The notes: generated from the sequence alone by a model not told the origin. A DNA stretch of 64,000 bases from Streptomyces brasiliensis (GCF_014647875.1 NZ_BMQA01000027.1:44535-108534), one strand, 5' to 3'. Positions 27,174 to 36,277 are shown, counted from the stretch's first letter. Numbers and translations: made by a program.

Positions 27174-30100
27174 ATGACGCGAGCCGAGCAGCCAACGGCC
27201 CACACGACAGTTCCCGACGACGCCCTGGTGGCGGACTCCCGCGAGCGCGCCGTGCGCGCCCTGCTGCGCCATCCGCAGCTCAAGCGGCTGTGGAGCGCCC
27301 AGCTCGTGACCGGTGTCGGCGACGCCCTCGCCCTGTTGGTGCTGGTCGTCCTCGCGCTCCAGGCTGCGATCGCCGAGGGCTCCTTCGGCGGCGGGTACCG
27401 GGGCGTGGCGTTCGCGGTGGCGACCGTCTTCGCGGCGCGCATCCTCGCGACGCTGCTCTTCGGCGCCGTCCTCCTCGGCCCGCTCACCTCCCTCACGTCC
27501 CAGGACGGGCCGCTCGACCGCCGCTGGACCATGGCGGCCGCCGACGGTGTGCGCGCCGCGCTGCTGATCATCGCGCCCCTGTGGATCGACTGGACGCCCC
27601 AGAACGCGCTGGCGGTCCTGCTGGTCACCGTCTTCGTCGCCGGTGTCGCCGAGCGCTTCTGGGCCGTGTGCCGGGAGAGCGCGGCGCCCGCGCTGCTGCC
27701 CGCCCCGCCGCTGGAGGGCGCGACGGTACGGCCGCTGCCGGACCACATGGACGCCTTGCGCCGCCTGTCGCTGCGGACGGGCTTCGCGGCGATCCCGCTC
27801 GCGGCCGCCTGCCTCGTCGTCGCCGCGCTCCTCAACAACCTGCTCGGCACCGGCGTCCTGTGGTTCGCTCAGCACCAGGCCGCCCTCGGGTCGTACGTGG
27901 CGGCCGGTCTGTTCGCGGCGTCGCTGTCCGTGCTGACCGCGCTGGAACTGCCCGACAGCCGCACCCCCCGCGCCCGCTCCCCGCTCGAGGGGCTGCGCCG
28001 TCCCAGGACGGGCACCGGCCCGGACAAGGGCCGCACGGGCGCCGTTCCGCTGCTCGTCCTGGCCTGCGCCGCCGTCGCCGGCGCGATCGCCTCCGCCGTC
28101 GCAGTGTCCGTGCTGCACGCCACCGACCTGGGCGGCGGCCCGGTGACGTACGGCCTGCTGGTGCTCGCGCTGACCGGCGGGGTCGTCGTCGGCATCCGTA
28201 CGGCGCCCTCGGTGCTGCCGTCACTGTCGCGCCGCCGGCTCCTCGCGCTGGCGATCGCCTTCACCGGGGTCGCGCTGCTCGCCGCCGGGCTCGTCCCGGA
28301 CGACACCACCGTGCTGCTGATCCTCGCGCTGGCCGGGATCGGCGCGGGCGTGGCCGCGAACACCGGGCACACGCTGCTCGACCAGGAGTCCGAGGACTAC
28401 CGGCGGGCGCGTACGACCGAGCACCTGCACGCGGCCGTCCGGGTCTTCGTGGGGCTCGGCGCGGTGATCGCGCCCCTGGTGGCGGCGCTCATCGGGCCGC
28501 ACCGGCTGGAGAACGGCAAGTTCGTGTTCGCGCACGGCGGCGCCGCCTTCACGCTGATGCTGGTCGGCGCACTGCTGCTGCCGGTGGCCGCGCTGGTGCT
28601 GGCCAAGGTCGACGACCGCTCCGGCGTGCCGCTGCGGCACGACCTGCGGGACGCGCTGCTCGGCGGCGACGACCCGGCGCAGGCGCCCGCGGCGACCGGA
28701 TTCTTCATCGCCCTGGAGGGCGGCGACGGCGCCGGGAAGTCCACCCAGGCCGAGGCCCTCGCCGAGTGGATCCGGGCCAAGGGCCACGAGGTCGTCCTCA
28801 CGCGTGAGCCGGGGGCCACTCCCGTGGGCAAGCGGTTGCGCTCGATCCTCCTGGACGTGTCGTCGGCGGGCCTGTCCCACCGCGCGGAGGCGCTGCTCTA
28901 CGCCGCCGACCGGGCCGAACACGTCGACACCGTCGTTCGGCCCGCACTCGAGCGCGGCGCCGTCGTCATCACCGACCGGTACATCGACTCGTCCGTGGCC
29001 TACCAGGGGGCGGGCCGCGACCTGTCCCCGACCGAGGTCGCCCGGATCAACCGCTGGGCGACCGACGGACTCGTCCCGCATCTGACCGTCCTGCTGGACG
29101 TCTCGCCGGAGACCGCCCGCGAGCGGTTCACCGAGGCCCCGGACCGGCTGGAGTCGGAGCCCGCCGAGTTCCACGCGCGTGTGCGCGCCGGTTTCCTCAC
29201 GCTCGCCGCGTCCGACCCTGGCCGCTACCTGGTCGTGGACGCCGGCCAGGAGCCCGAGGCCGTCACGACCGTCATCCGGCACCGCCTCGACACCGTGCTG
29301 CCGCTGTCCGAGGCCGAGATCAAGGCCCAGGAAGAGGCCCGCAAGGCCGCCGAGGAGGAGGCCCGCCGCAAGGCGGAGGAAGAGGCAGCCCGCAAGGCCG
29401 AGGAGGAGCGCCTCGAGCGCGAGCGCCTGGAGCAGCTCGCCAAGCTGCGCGCCGAGGAGGAGGAGCGCAAGCGGCGCGAGCTGGAGGAGGCGCAGCGCCG
29501 CGAGGCCGAACGGCAGGCGGAGGAGGCCCGGCAGCGGGCCGAGGAGGCTCACCGCCGCGCCGAGGAGGAGCGCGCCCGGCTGCTCGCGGAGGAAGAGGCC
29601 CGCGCCGCCGAGGAGGCGCGCCGCCGTGCCGAGGAGGACAGACGGCGCAAGCAGGCGGAGGAGGAGGCCAGGCTGCGCGCCGAGGCCGAGGCGCGGCGCC
29701 TGGACAAGCAGCGCAAGGCCGAGGAAGCGCTGCTGCGCGCGGAGGAGGCACGCCGGCAGGCCGCACAGGCGGCGACCGCGGCCGACGCCGCGGCCCGGCA
29801 GCCCGCCGCTCCCGCGCCGGGGGCGGCGTCGGACGAGACGGCTGTGCTGCGGCCGGTGCGCGAGGAGCGGGGCGAGGACGTCCGCTCCGCTCCGGAGTCC
29901 GCGTCCGAGGTCACGGCGAAGCTGCCGAAGCCGCCGGTTCCAGGGGCGGCGGAGGAGACGGCGGTGCTGCCGCAGGTGCCGTCCGGCGCAGCGGACGAGA
30001 CCGCCGTGCTGCCGCAGGTCGCTCCGGGCGCGGGTGACGAGACGGCCGTACTGCCTCGCGTGTCGGGTGACGCTCCGGCGGACCGGGTGCCGCAGGGTTT

Positions 30101-30332
30101 CTTCCGGGACGAGCGGGCGGACAGAACCGACGGTGGCGAGGACCGCACCCGGGAGCTGCCGCAGGTCGACGCCGACGGCGCCGCCCGCGGCCGGCCGCGC
30201 CCCGACTGGGCCGAGGAGACCCCGCTGGACGACCTGCCCACGCTGGCGGACGAACTGCTGGGGTCGTACGAGGACGAGGGGTACGACGAGGACGAGGGGC
30301 GTCAGGGGAGAGGCCGGGGGCGCCGGGGCTGA
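27174..30332 (+). CDS. tmk: dTMP kinase fused to an MFS-like membrane domain and coiled coil
   Basis: This 1052-residue protein combines four parts. Residues 1-490 form an MFS-like membrane domain with about 12 hydrophobic segments. Residues 515-720 are a complete thymidylate kinase: P-loop EGGDGAGKST, DRYIDSSVAYQGAGRDL and the lid region. Residues 720-870 are a highly charged coiled coil of EEARRRAEEE-type heptads. The tail has four DETAVL-type repeats followed by an acidic stretch. The kinase makes dTDP for DNA synthesis. The fused layout is typical of Streptomyces, where the role of the membrane domain is unknown. The ATG at 27174 is followed by a plausible N-terminus. The holB gene follows, placing two replication genes together. 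Confidence 0.95.
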   Translation: MTRAEQPTAHTTVPDDALVADSRERAVRALLRHPQLKRLWSAQLVTGVGDALALLVLVVLALQAAIAEGSFGGGYRGVAFAVATVFAARILATLLFGAVLLGPLTSLTSQDGPLDRRWTMAAADGVRAALLIIAPLWIDWTPQNALAVLLVTVFVAGVAERFWAVCRESAAPALLPAPPLEGATVRPLPDHMDALRRLSLRTGFAAIPLAAACLVVAALLNNLLGTGVLWFAQHQAALGSYVAAGLFAASLSVLTALELPDSRTPRARSPLEGLRRPRTGTGPDKGRTGAVPLLVLACAAVAGAIASAVAVSVLHATDLGGGPVTYGLLVLALTGGVVVGIRTAPSVLPSLSRRRLLALAIAFTGVALLAAGLVPDDTTVLLILALAGIGAGVAANTGHTLLDQESEDYRRARTTEHLHAAVRVFVGLGAVIAPLVAALIGPHRLENGKFVFAHGGAAFTLMLVGALLLPVAALVLAKVDDRSGVPLRHDLRDALLGGDDPAQAPAATGFFIALEGGDGAGKSTQAEALAEWIRAKGHEVVLTREPGATPVGKRLRSILLDVSSAGLSHRAEALLYAADRAEHVDTVVRPALERGAVVITDRYIDSSVAYQGAGRDLSPTEVARINRWATDGLVPHLTVLLDVSPETARERFTEAPDRLESEPAEFHARVRAGFLTLAASDPGRYLVVDAGQEPEAVTTVIRHRLDTVLPLSEAEIKAQEEARKAAEEEARRKAEEEAARKAEEERLERERLEQLAKLRAEEEERKRRELEEAQRREAERQAEEARQRAEEAHRRAEEERARLLAEEEARAAEEARRRAEEDRRRKQAEEEARLRAEAEARRLDKQRKAEEALLRAEEARRQAAQAATAADAAARQPAAPAPGAASDETAVLRPVREERGEDVRSAPESASEVTAKLPKPPVPGAAEETAVLPQVPSGAADETAVLPQVAPGAGDETAVLPRVSGDAPADRVPQGFFRDERADRTDGGEDRTRELPQVDADGAARGRPRPDWAEETPLDDLPTLADELLGSYEDEGYDEDEGRQGRGRGRRG

Positions 30333-30531
30333 GGCCCTGGCGTTCGTGCCCGCCGCTCGTGACCGAATCCGGCGTTCTGCCGAGGGCGCCGCACCGGTCG
30401 CTGTCGTGCCCGTGGCCGTCCCACCGGTCACTGTCGTACCAGTGGTGCTCGCACCAGCTCCCCCGCTTGTCAGTGGGCACCCGCACAATGGGTTGCGGAA
30501 CGTGACGTGTGACGGAAGGGCGGCGTGACCC

Positions 30532-31737
30532 ATGACCGTGTGGGACGACCTCGTCGGGCAGGAGCGGGTGAGCGAACAGCTCGCCGCTGCCGCCCGGGAC
30601 GCCGACGCCCTGGTCACCGCGGCCGCGGCAGACGCACCGCCGCCGGAGGCGTCGAAGATGACGCACGCATGGCTGTTCACGGGTCCGCCCGGCGCCGGCC
30701 GGAACCAGACGGCCCGCGCCTTCGCCGCGGCCCTGCAGTGCGTGAGCCCCGACCGCGCTCTTGGCGGAGCCCCCGGCTGCGGCTTCTGCGACGGCTGTCA
30801 CACGGCGCTGGTCGGCACCCACGCGGACGTCACCACGGTCGCCGCGGTCGGCGCCGAGATCCTGGTCAGGGACATGCGGGACACCGTCCGCAAGTCGTTC
30901 ACGGCACCGGCGAACGGCCGCTGGCAGATCATCCTCGTCGAGGACGCCGAGCGGCTGAACGAGAAGTCCGCCAACGCGGTCCTCAAGGCCGTCGAGGAGC
31001 CCGCCCCCCGCACGGTCTGGCTCCTGTGCGCGCCCTCCCTCGAGGACGTGCTGCCCACCATCCGCTCCCGCTGCCGCCACCTCAATCTGAGCACCCCGTC
31101 GGTCGCCGCCGTCGCCGACATGCTGGTACGGCGCGAGGGTGTCGAACCCGATGTCGCCGCCGCCGCGGCCCGCGCCACCCAGGGCCATGTCGACCGGGCC
31201 CGCCGGCTGGCCACCGACCCGGCCGCCCGTGAGCGCCGCGCCGCCGTGCTGAAGCTGCCGCTGCGCCTGGACGACGTGGGCGGCTGCCTCAAGGCCGCCC
31301 AGCAGCTGGTCGACGCGGCCGCGGAGGACGCCAAGCAGCTCGCCGAGGAGATGGACGGCAAGGAGACCGAGGAGCTGAAGGCGGCCCTCGGCGCGGCCCA
31401 GGGCGGACGGCTGCCGCGCGGCACGGCGGGTGTGATGAAGGACCTGGAGGAGATGCAGAAGCGCCGGAGAACGCGGACGCAGCGCGACAGCCTGGACGTG
31501 GCCCTGGGCGACCTCACCGGCTTCTACCGCGACGTCCTCGCCCTCCAGCTCGGCTCCCGGGTGGCGCTCGCCAACACCGACGCCGAGGACGCTCTGGGGC
31601 GGCTGGCGCACGGCACGTCCCCCGAGTCCACGCTGCGCCGTATCGAGGCGATCGCCGCCTGCCGTGACGCCCTCGACCGCAATGTGGCGCCGCTGCTCGC
31701 GGTGGAGGCGATGACGATGGCGCTGCGGGCGGGGTGA
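30532..31737 (+). CDS. holB: DNA polymerase III subunit delta prime
   Basis: This 401-residue clamp-loader subunit begins MTVWDDLVGQERVSEQL and has the AAA+ layout of delta prime: an altered P-loop FTGPPGAGRNQTA in which the lysine is lost, a zinc-binding cluster with CGFCDGCH, the sensor region ILVEDAERLNEKSANAVLK and the SRC-like motif IRSRCRHL. The non-ATPase P-loop is normal for this stator subunit. It helps load the sliding clamp at the replication fork. The gene lies 199 bases after tmk, in a spacer that carries two imperfect 19-base repeats (CACCGGTCGCTGTCGTGCC type at about 30393 and 30422). Confidence 0.95.
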   Translation: MTVWDDLVGQERVSEQLAAAARDADALVTAAAADAPPPEASKMTHAWLFTGPPGAGRNQTARAFAAALQCVSPDRALGGAPGCGFCDGCHTALVGTHADVTTVAAVGAEILVRDMRDTVRKSFTAPANGRWQIILVEDAERLNEKSANAVLKAVEEPAPRTVWLLCAPSLEDVLPTIRSRCRHLNLSTPSVAAVADMLVRREGVEPDVAAAAARATQGHVDRARRLATDPAARERRAAVLKLPLRLDDVGGCLKAAQQLVDAAAEDAKQLAEEMDGKETEELKAALGAAQGGRLPRGTAGVMKDLEEMQKRRRTRTQRDSLDVALGDLTGFYRDVLALQLGSRVALANTDAEDALGRLAHGTSPESTLRRIEAIAACRDALDRNVAPLLAVEAMTMALRAG

Positions 31738-31846
31738 CGGTCGTGACACGCGGCGACGGGATCAACCCCGGTTGACCAGGTCATCCGTACGAGGCAAGGC
31801 GCGCACCCAGCGCGTTCACGTCATCGCGCAGCGTTACGCTCGATCG

Positions 31847-33454
31847 ATGCACATCAGGCGAACCCCCCGCCGGCCCCGGACAACGGCAGGCACCATGGCG
31901 CGTACCCGCACCACGGCCACCGTCCTCGCGGCCGCCGCCCTGCTCGTGTCGGCCTGCTCCTCCGGGAGCTCGTCGTCAGCGGCCTCCAGCCCGGCGGAGG
32001 CGGCTCTGGCCGCGCTGCCCCGCTCGACACCGTCCGCGCTCGAGCCGTACTACACGCAGAAGCTCAGCTGGCGCAGCTGCGGCGCCCCCGGTTTCCAGTG
32101 CGCGACGATGAAGGCCCCGCTGGACTACGACAAGCCCGAATCCGGCGACGTCCGGCTCGCCGTCGTCCGCGTGCGGGCGACCGGCAAGGACGAGCGGCTC
32201 GGTTCGCTCCTCGTGAACCCGGGCGGGCCGGGCGGCTCGGCGATCGCCTACCTCCAGCAGTACGCCGGTCTCGGCTACCCGGTCGAGGTCCGCGCCCGCT
32301 ACGACATGGTCGCGATGGATCCGCGCGGTGTGGCCCGCAGCGAGCCCGTCGAGTGTCTGAACGGGCCGCAGATGGACGCGTTCACCCAGGCGGACATCAC
32401 GCCCGACGACCGTGAGGAGACGGACGCGCTGGTCGGCCAGTACCGCGCGTTCGCCGAGGCCTGCGGCGCCCACTCGGCCCGGATCCTGCGCCATGTCTCC
32501 ACCGTCGACGCGGCCCGGGACATGGACGTCCTGCGGGCGGTGCTGGGCGACAGGAAGCTGAACTACGTGGGGGCCTCGTACGGGACGTTCCTCGGCGCGA
32601 CGTACGCCGGCCTGTTCCCGGAGCGTTCCGGCCGCCTCGTCCTCGACGGCGCGATGGACCCGTCGCTGTCCGCGCGCCGGCTGAACCTGGAGCAGACGGC
32701 GGGTTTCGAGACGGCGTTCCAGGCCTTCGCGAAGGACTGCGTACGGCAGTCCGACTGCCCGCTCGGTGGCAAGGGCGACACGCCGGCCCAGGTCGCCGAC
32801 CACCTCAAGGCCTTCTTCACCAAGCTCGACGCGCATCCGGTCCCCGGCAGCGACGCCCACGGCCGCAAGCTCGGCGAGGCCCTCGCCACCACCGGGGTGA
32901 TCGCGGCGATGTACGACGAGGCGGAGTGGCCGCAGCTGCGCGACGCCCTGAACTCGGCGATGAAGAGGAACGACGGCGCCGGCCTGCTCGCCCTGGCCGA
33001 CAGCTACTACGAGCGCGACGCCGACGGCCACTTCACCAACCTGATGGCCGCGAACGCCGCCGTGAACTGCCTGGACCTGCCGCCCGCCTTCACCACCCCC
33101 GAGCAGGTGGAACAGTCCCTCCCGGCCTTCGAGAAAGCGTCCCCGGTGTTCGGCAAGGGCCTCGCGTGGGCGTCCCTGAACTGCGCGTACTGGCCGGTGA
33201 AGCCCACCGCCGAACCGCACCGCATCGAGGCGAAGGGCGCAGCCCCGATCGTGGTGGTCGGCACCACCCGCGACCCCGCCACCCCCTACCGCTGGGCCCA
33301 GTCCCTGGCCCGCCAGCTCTCCTCGGCCCACCTGCTCACCTACGTCGGCGACGGCCACACCGCCTACGGTCGCGGCAGCGTCTGCATCGACACGGCGATC
33401 GACACATACCTGCTGAAGGGCACCCCACCGGCGAACGGAAAACGCTGCGCCTAG
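31847..33454 (+). CDS. Secreted tripeptidyl-aminopeptidase-like lipoprotein (SlpD/SlpE/Tap family)
   Basis: This is an alpha/beta-hydrolase exopeptidase of the Streptomyces Tap/SlpD/SlpE group. The signal peptide TVLAAAALLVSAC ends in a lipobox cysteine, followed by a serine-rich linker. The oxyanion-hole region is LVNPGGPGGSA, the nucleophile elbow is VGASYGTFLG, and the C-terminal TAP domain has VVVGTTRDPATPY and the catalytic histidine in YVGDGHTAYG. It should release tripeptides from peptide N-termini outside the cell. I start at the ATG at 31847; the ATG at 31895 (MARTRTTATV) gives a shorter, equally normal signal peptide. It is the last core gene before the tRNA. Confidence 0.9.
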   Translation: MHIRRTPRRPRTTAGTMARTRTTATVLAAAALLVSACSSGSSSSAASSPAEAALAALPRSTPSALEPYYTQKLSWRSCGAPGFQCATMKAPLDYDKPESGDVRLAVVRVRATGKDERLGSLLVNPGGPGGSAIAYLQQYAGLGYPVEVRARYDMVAMDPRGVARSEPVECLNGPQMDAFTQADITPDDREETDALVGQYRAFAEACGAHSARILRHVSTVDAARDMDVLRAVLGDRKLNYVGASYGTFLGATYAGLFPERSGRLVLDGAMDPSLSARRLNLEQTAGFETAFQAFAKDCVRQSDCPLGGKGDTPAQVADHLKAFFTKLDAHPVPGSDAHGRKLGEALATTGVIAAMYDEAEWPQLRDALNSAMKRNDGAGLLALADSYYERDADGHFTNLMAANAAVNCLDLPPAFTTPEQVEQSLPAFEKASPVFGKGLAWASLNCAYWPVKPTAEPHRIEAKGAAPIVVVGTTRDPATPYRWAQSLARQLSSAHLLTYVGDGHTAYGRGSVCIDTAIDTYLLKGTPPANGKRCA

Positions 33455-33547
33455 CCTCCGGCGGGCCTCCGGGGGTGTGGTTCGAGCACCCCCGGAAACT
33501 GTGTAGACTTACCGACGTTGCTGATCGCACCATAGTGCGGACAGCGC

Positions 33548-33624
33548 GCCGCCTTAGCTCAGATGGCCAGAGCAACGCACTCGTAATGCGTAGGTCTCGG
33601 GTTCGAATCCCGAAGGCGGCTCCA
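33548..33624 (+). tRNA. tRNA-Thr (anticodon CGU)
   Basis: The acceptor stem pairs GCCGCCT with AGGCGGC. The anticodon stem ACGCA/TGCGT closes the loop CTCGTAA, giving anticodon CGT, which reads ACG threonine codons. The T-arm is CTCGGGTTCGAATCCCGAA-like, and CCA is encoded at 33622-33624. It marks the boundary between conserved Streptomyces chromosome and the accessory island, as expected for an integration site. Confidence 0.97.
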
Positions 33625-33632
33625 TCAAAAAG

Positions 33633-33663
33633 ACCCAGGTTACCCCATCTGACCTGGGTTTTT
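33633..33663 (+). terminator. tRNA terminator
   Basis: The stem ACCCAGGT/ACCTGGGT with an 11-base loop, followed by a TTTTTCTC tract, is a classic intrinsic terminator nine bases after the tRNA. Confidence 0.85.
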
Positions 33664-34036
33664 CTCATTTCCTTGATCGGTACGCGGTCTAGCCCACTGC
33701 CCTGTGAAGTGTGTACGGGGGCCCAATGGGTCCAGGGTGGGTCCCCTCGCCGCAGCCCGCCTCGGTGACCCGCTCGGATAGCGCAGCCACGTAAGCCACC
33801 GCCTGGCGGGTGGCCCATTTCCGGCGGTGTTGCTGTCGCGTTTGTCAGTAGCACCCCAGGTCTATTCGTTCACGACACCACCGTCTGCGGAGCCCCCAGT
33901 CGGCAGGGTCCCGGTAGCCCAACGTGCCCGTACCGTCATCGACCCGACGCCCATCGTGGCGCCGGCGTCACCGGCGCCACGAAAAACGGGTTGGGAGGCT
34001 TTGCTGGCGCCTGGAAGAATGTAGGATCGTGTTCTC
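33664..34036. other. Island left boundary, no recognised gene
   Basis: These 373 bases lie between the tRNA terminator and the first island gene. Minus-strand frames (for example KWATRQAVAYVAALSERVTE at about 33755-33815) look protein-like, as the tail of an integrase might, but I cannot assign them. No integrase or excisionase gene is recognisable here. Confidence 0.4.
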
Positions 34037-34046
34037 TTGTATACAA
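34037..34046. promoter_or_regulatory. GTATAC operator upstream of the first GntR gene
   Basis: The perfect ten-base palindrome TTGTATACAA lies five bases before the AGGAGGG ribosome binding site of the regulator gene. It matches the short T-N-GT-N-AC-N-A pattern bound by FCD-type GntR proteins, so autoregulation is likely. Confidence 0.6.
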
Positions 34047-34064
34047 CGCAAGGAGGGCTCCGTC

Positions 34065-34736
34065 ATGGGTGCCGGGGGCAACGCGACCAGTTCTGAGTCC
34101 CTTCGGGGGCGGGTGAAGGCCAGTCCATACGAGCGCCTGCGGGACGCGATCCTTTCTGGCGAGTTCGAACCGGGAGCGCCATTGGTTGAAACTGCGCTCG
34201 CGGATATCTTGCAGGTGAGCCGGACGCCGGTGCGGGAGGCCTTGAGTAAGTTGGAGTACGACGGTCTCGTCTCGCGGGAGCGCAGAGGTCTGGTTGTGCG
34301 CCAGCGGACAGCTGACGAGATCTTGGACATATATCAGACCCGGATCGTGTTGGAAAGCGCCGTCGTACGCCATGCCGCCGAACGGCGTACGGCAAACGAC
34401 CTGCTGCTGCTACGGGGCCTGCTCGCGCGCTGGGACTCTGTCGACCTGAGCGATCGGTCGGCCATGCGCGAGGCAAACCAGGCGTTCCATGAGGCGCTGT
34501 GGCGGGCGGGCCACAACGTGTGTCTCTCCGACCTGCTCTCCCGGCTCGCGCTCCAAGTGCACCGGTTCCCGCCCACCACCCTCGGCGAGCCGGGCCGCTG
34601 GGCCGAGGCCGGTGCCGAGCACGCCCAGATCGTGGACGCGGTCGAGCGTCGCGACGGCGACGAGGCGGCCAGGATCACCAGCCAGCACTTCGAGGAGTCG
34701 ATGGCCATCCGGCTGCGCCTGATGGCGACTCCGTAA
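34065..34736 (+). CDS. GntR-family regulator with FCD domain (copy 1)
   Basis: This 223-residue regulator has an N-terminal winged helix (SPYERLRDAILSGEFEPGAPL, recognition helix QVSRTPVREALSKLEYDGL) and a C-terminal all-helical FCD ligand-binding domain. The metal/ligand residues can be seen as EANQAFHEALW, AGAEHAQIVDAV and SQHFEES. Such proteins repress catabolic genes and release DNA when they bind a pathway acid. The ATG at 34065 has a good AGGAGGG site. Its wing and DNA-reading helix are close to those of the two copies at 57.9 and 58.9 kb, so all three probably read the same GTATAC sites. The operon 1 promoter starts 90 bases downstream. Confidence 0.92.
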   Translation: MGAGGNATSSESLRGRVKASPYERLRDAILSGEFEPGAPLVETALADILQVSRTPVREALSKLEYDGLVSRERRGLVVRQRTADEILDIYQTRIVLESAVVRHAAERRTANDLLLLRGLLARWDSVDLSDRSAMREANQAFHEALWRAGHNVCLSDLLSRLALQVHRFPPTTLGEPGRWAEAGAEHAQIVDAVERRDGDEAARITSQHFEESMAIRLRLMATP

Positions 34737-34826
34737 CGGGAGAGCTCCGGAGACGTCTCTCCTGCCCTGTGGCGTGCGCCTTGAGCGCTGCGCCGCAGGG
34801 CTTTCCTATTGCACGGCCCGACATCC

Positions 34827-34875
34827 TTGACTGACCGTGTGGTCAGCGCCATACTGCGGAATACGCATGTATACC
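34827..34875 (+). promoter_or_regulatory. Promoter and GTATAC operator of catabolic operon 1
   Basis: TTGACT (34827-34832), a 17-base spacer and CATACT (34850-34855) form a recognisable promoter. The site TGTATACC (34868-34875) starts 18 bases after the start of the -10 box, about at the transcription start, where a bound repressor would block RNA polymerase. The 20 bases at 34847-34866 recur exactly upstream of the etf genes. Confidence 0.7.
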
Positions 34876-34899
34876 ACTGTCGTCCGCATGGAGGTTGAG

Positions 34900-35412
34900 A
34901 TGCCGATTCTCGAGTTGGGTCACGTCGGGCTCTGGGTCAATGACCTGGAGAAGATGCGGGTGTTCTACCGCGATGTCCTCGAGCTGCCGATCACCGACGA
35001 GGACACAGAGCTGGGCATCGTGTTCTTCTCCGCGCGTCCGCAGGAGGAGCACCACGAGTTCGTGATCGCGCGCTCCCCGGAGAAGCAGGGTGCGCCGAAC
35101 CGCGTCCAGCAGGTCTCGTTCCGGGTCGACACGGTCGCCGAGCTGCTGCGCTTCCACAAGAAGTTCAAGGAGGCGGGCGTCGAGTTGCAGCGCGAGGTTA
35201 CCCACGGCAACGCGTACGGCATCTACTTCTGGGATCCCGAGGGGAACCGCGCCGAGGTCTACTACCGCGTCCCGATCGACGTGCGGCAGCCGTTCAGCAA
35301 GGAGCTGAACTACGACCTCCCGGAGGAGGAGTTCCTCGCCGAGGCGCAGCGCCTGCTCGATGAGGCCGGGCCGGCGTACCAGGGCGTGCTCGGCGGCGGG
35401 CCGCGGAAGTAG
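34900..35412 (+). CDS. VOC-superfamily protein, extradiol-dioxygenase-like
   Basis: This 170-residue single-module vicinal-oxygen-chelate protein begins MPILELGHVGLWVNDLEKMR with a metal-ligand histidine in GHVGLWV, then HHEFVIARS with a second candidate histidine and RAEVYYRVP with the terminal glutamate. This is the pattern of glyoxalase/extradiol-dioxygenase folds that bind a divalent metal. As first gene of an operon with an FAH hydrolase and CoA-transferase it may cleave or isomerise a ring-derived intermediate, but the reaction is inference. The ATG at 34900 follows GGAGG by five bases; an ATG at 34888 would place that site inside the gene. Confidence 0.85.
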   Translation: MPILELGHVGLWVNDLEKMRVFYRDVLELPITDEDTELGIVFFSARPQEEHHEFVIARSPEKQGAPNRVQQVSFRVDTVAELLRFHKKFKEAGVELQREVTHGNAYGIYFWDPEGNRAEVYYRVPIDVRQPFSKELNYDLPEEEFLAEAQRLLDEAGPAYQGVLGGGPRK

Positions 35413-35455
35413 TACTTGCGCTCGCCCGGCCGACAGAACTGATGGAAAGAAGAAG

Positions 35456-36277
35456 ATGAAGCTCACGACACTCAAGACGGCGACCGGTACCTCGGCGGCT
35501 CGACTCGACGGAGACACCTACACCCTGCTGCCTTACGCCGACCTCAGCATCCTGATGGCTGCCGGTGACTGGCGCGCGGCCGCGGCCGCCGAGGGGGGCG
35601 AGACCGTCGCGGCGGCCGAAGCCACGCTGACGACGCTGCTGCCGAGCCCGTCGAAGGTCATCTGCATGGGCCGCAACTACGCCGAGCACGTGGCGGAGTT
35701 CGGCCATGAGATGCCCGAGGCGCCGGTCATGTTCGCGAAGTTCGCGGACAGCCTCACCGGTCCCTACGACGACCTGCCGATGCCGGCCGAGTCCGAGCAG
35801 CTCGACTGGGAGGTGGAGCTGGCGCTGGTGATCGGCAAGGAGGGCCGGCGGATCCCCAAGGAGCAGGCCCACGAGTACATCGCCGGCTACACCGTGAGCA
35901 ACGATGTCTCGGTGCGTGACTTCCAGCGCCGCTCCAAGGAGTGGCTCGCGGGCAAGGCCTGGACCTCGCTCACCCCGATCGGTCCGTGGCTGGTCACCGA
36001 GGACGAGCTGCCGCGCTATGCCGAGGGCCTTGAGGTCCTCACCCTGGTCGACGGTGTCGAGAAGCAGCGCGGCAACACCGAGCAGTTCATCTTCGACATC
36101 CCGACGATCATCGCGGACATGTCGACGTGGACCGTGCTGCGTCCCGGTGACGTCATCCTGACCGGTACGCCGTCCGGCGTCGGCCTGGGCCGCAAGCCCC
36201 CGGAGTTCCTCAAGCCCGGTCAGACCCTCACCACGCGCATCGAGCGCGTCGGCGAGCTGGTCAACAAGATCGGCTGA
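35456..36277 (+). CDS. Fumarylacetoacetate-hydrolase-family protein
   Basis: This 273-residue protein has an N-terminal lid region and the FAH fold from KVICMGRNYAEHVAEFGHE onward. The metal-binding acidic cluster is visible as DWEVELALVIG with paired glutamates and GYTVSNDVSVRDFQ with the aspartate. The end motif PGDVILTGTPSGVGLGR is canonical. Members hydrolyse C-C bonds of acylpyruvates or decarboxylate/hydrate ring-cleavage products. The ATG at 35456 follows GGAAAGAAGA. In this operon it probably acts after the VOC protein and before the CoA-transferase; the exact substrate is unknown. Confidence 0.9.
   Translation: MKLTTLKTATGTSAARLDGDTYTLLPYADLSILMAAGDWRAAAAAEGGETVAAAEATLTTLLPSPSKVICMGRNYAEHVAEFGHEMPEAPVMFAKFADSLTGPYDDLPMPAESEQLDWEVELALVIGKEGRRIPKEQAHEYIAGYTVSNDVSVRDFQRRSKEWLAGKAWTSLTPIGPWLVTEDELPRYAEGLEVLTLVDGVEKQRGNTEQFIFDIPTIIADMSTWTVLRPGDVILTGTPSGVGLGRKPPEFLKPGQTLTTRIERVGELVNKIG

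Noticed and set aside
24079..27195. Very long minus-strand open frame opposite topA, and similar ones opposite tmk (28221-30680) and hppA
   Set aside because: They have no family motifs and mirror the codon structure of the sense gene; they are high-GC shadows.
33336..33854. A 172-codon minus-strand frame running through the tRNA-Thr gene (contains GIRTRDLRITSALL)
   Set aside because: This is the well-known false protein produced by translating the complement of a tRNA gene; the part left of the tRNA is antisense to the peptidase gene.
33664..34036. An integrase gene at the island edge
   Set aside because: A minus-strand frame looks somewhat protein-like, but I could not find the Arg-His-Arg-Tyr residues of tyrosine recombinases.
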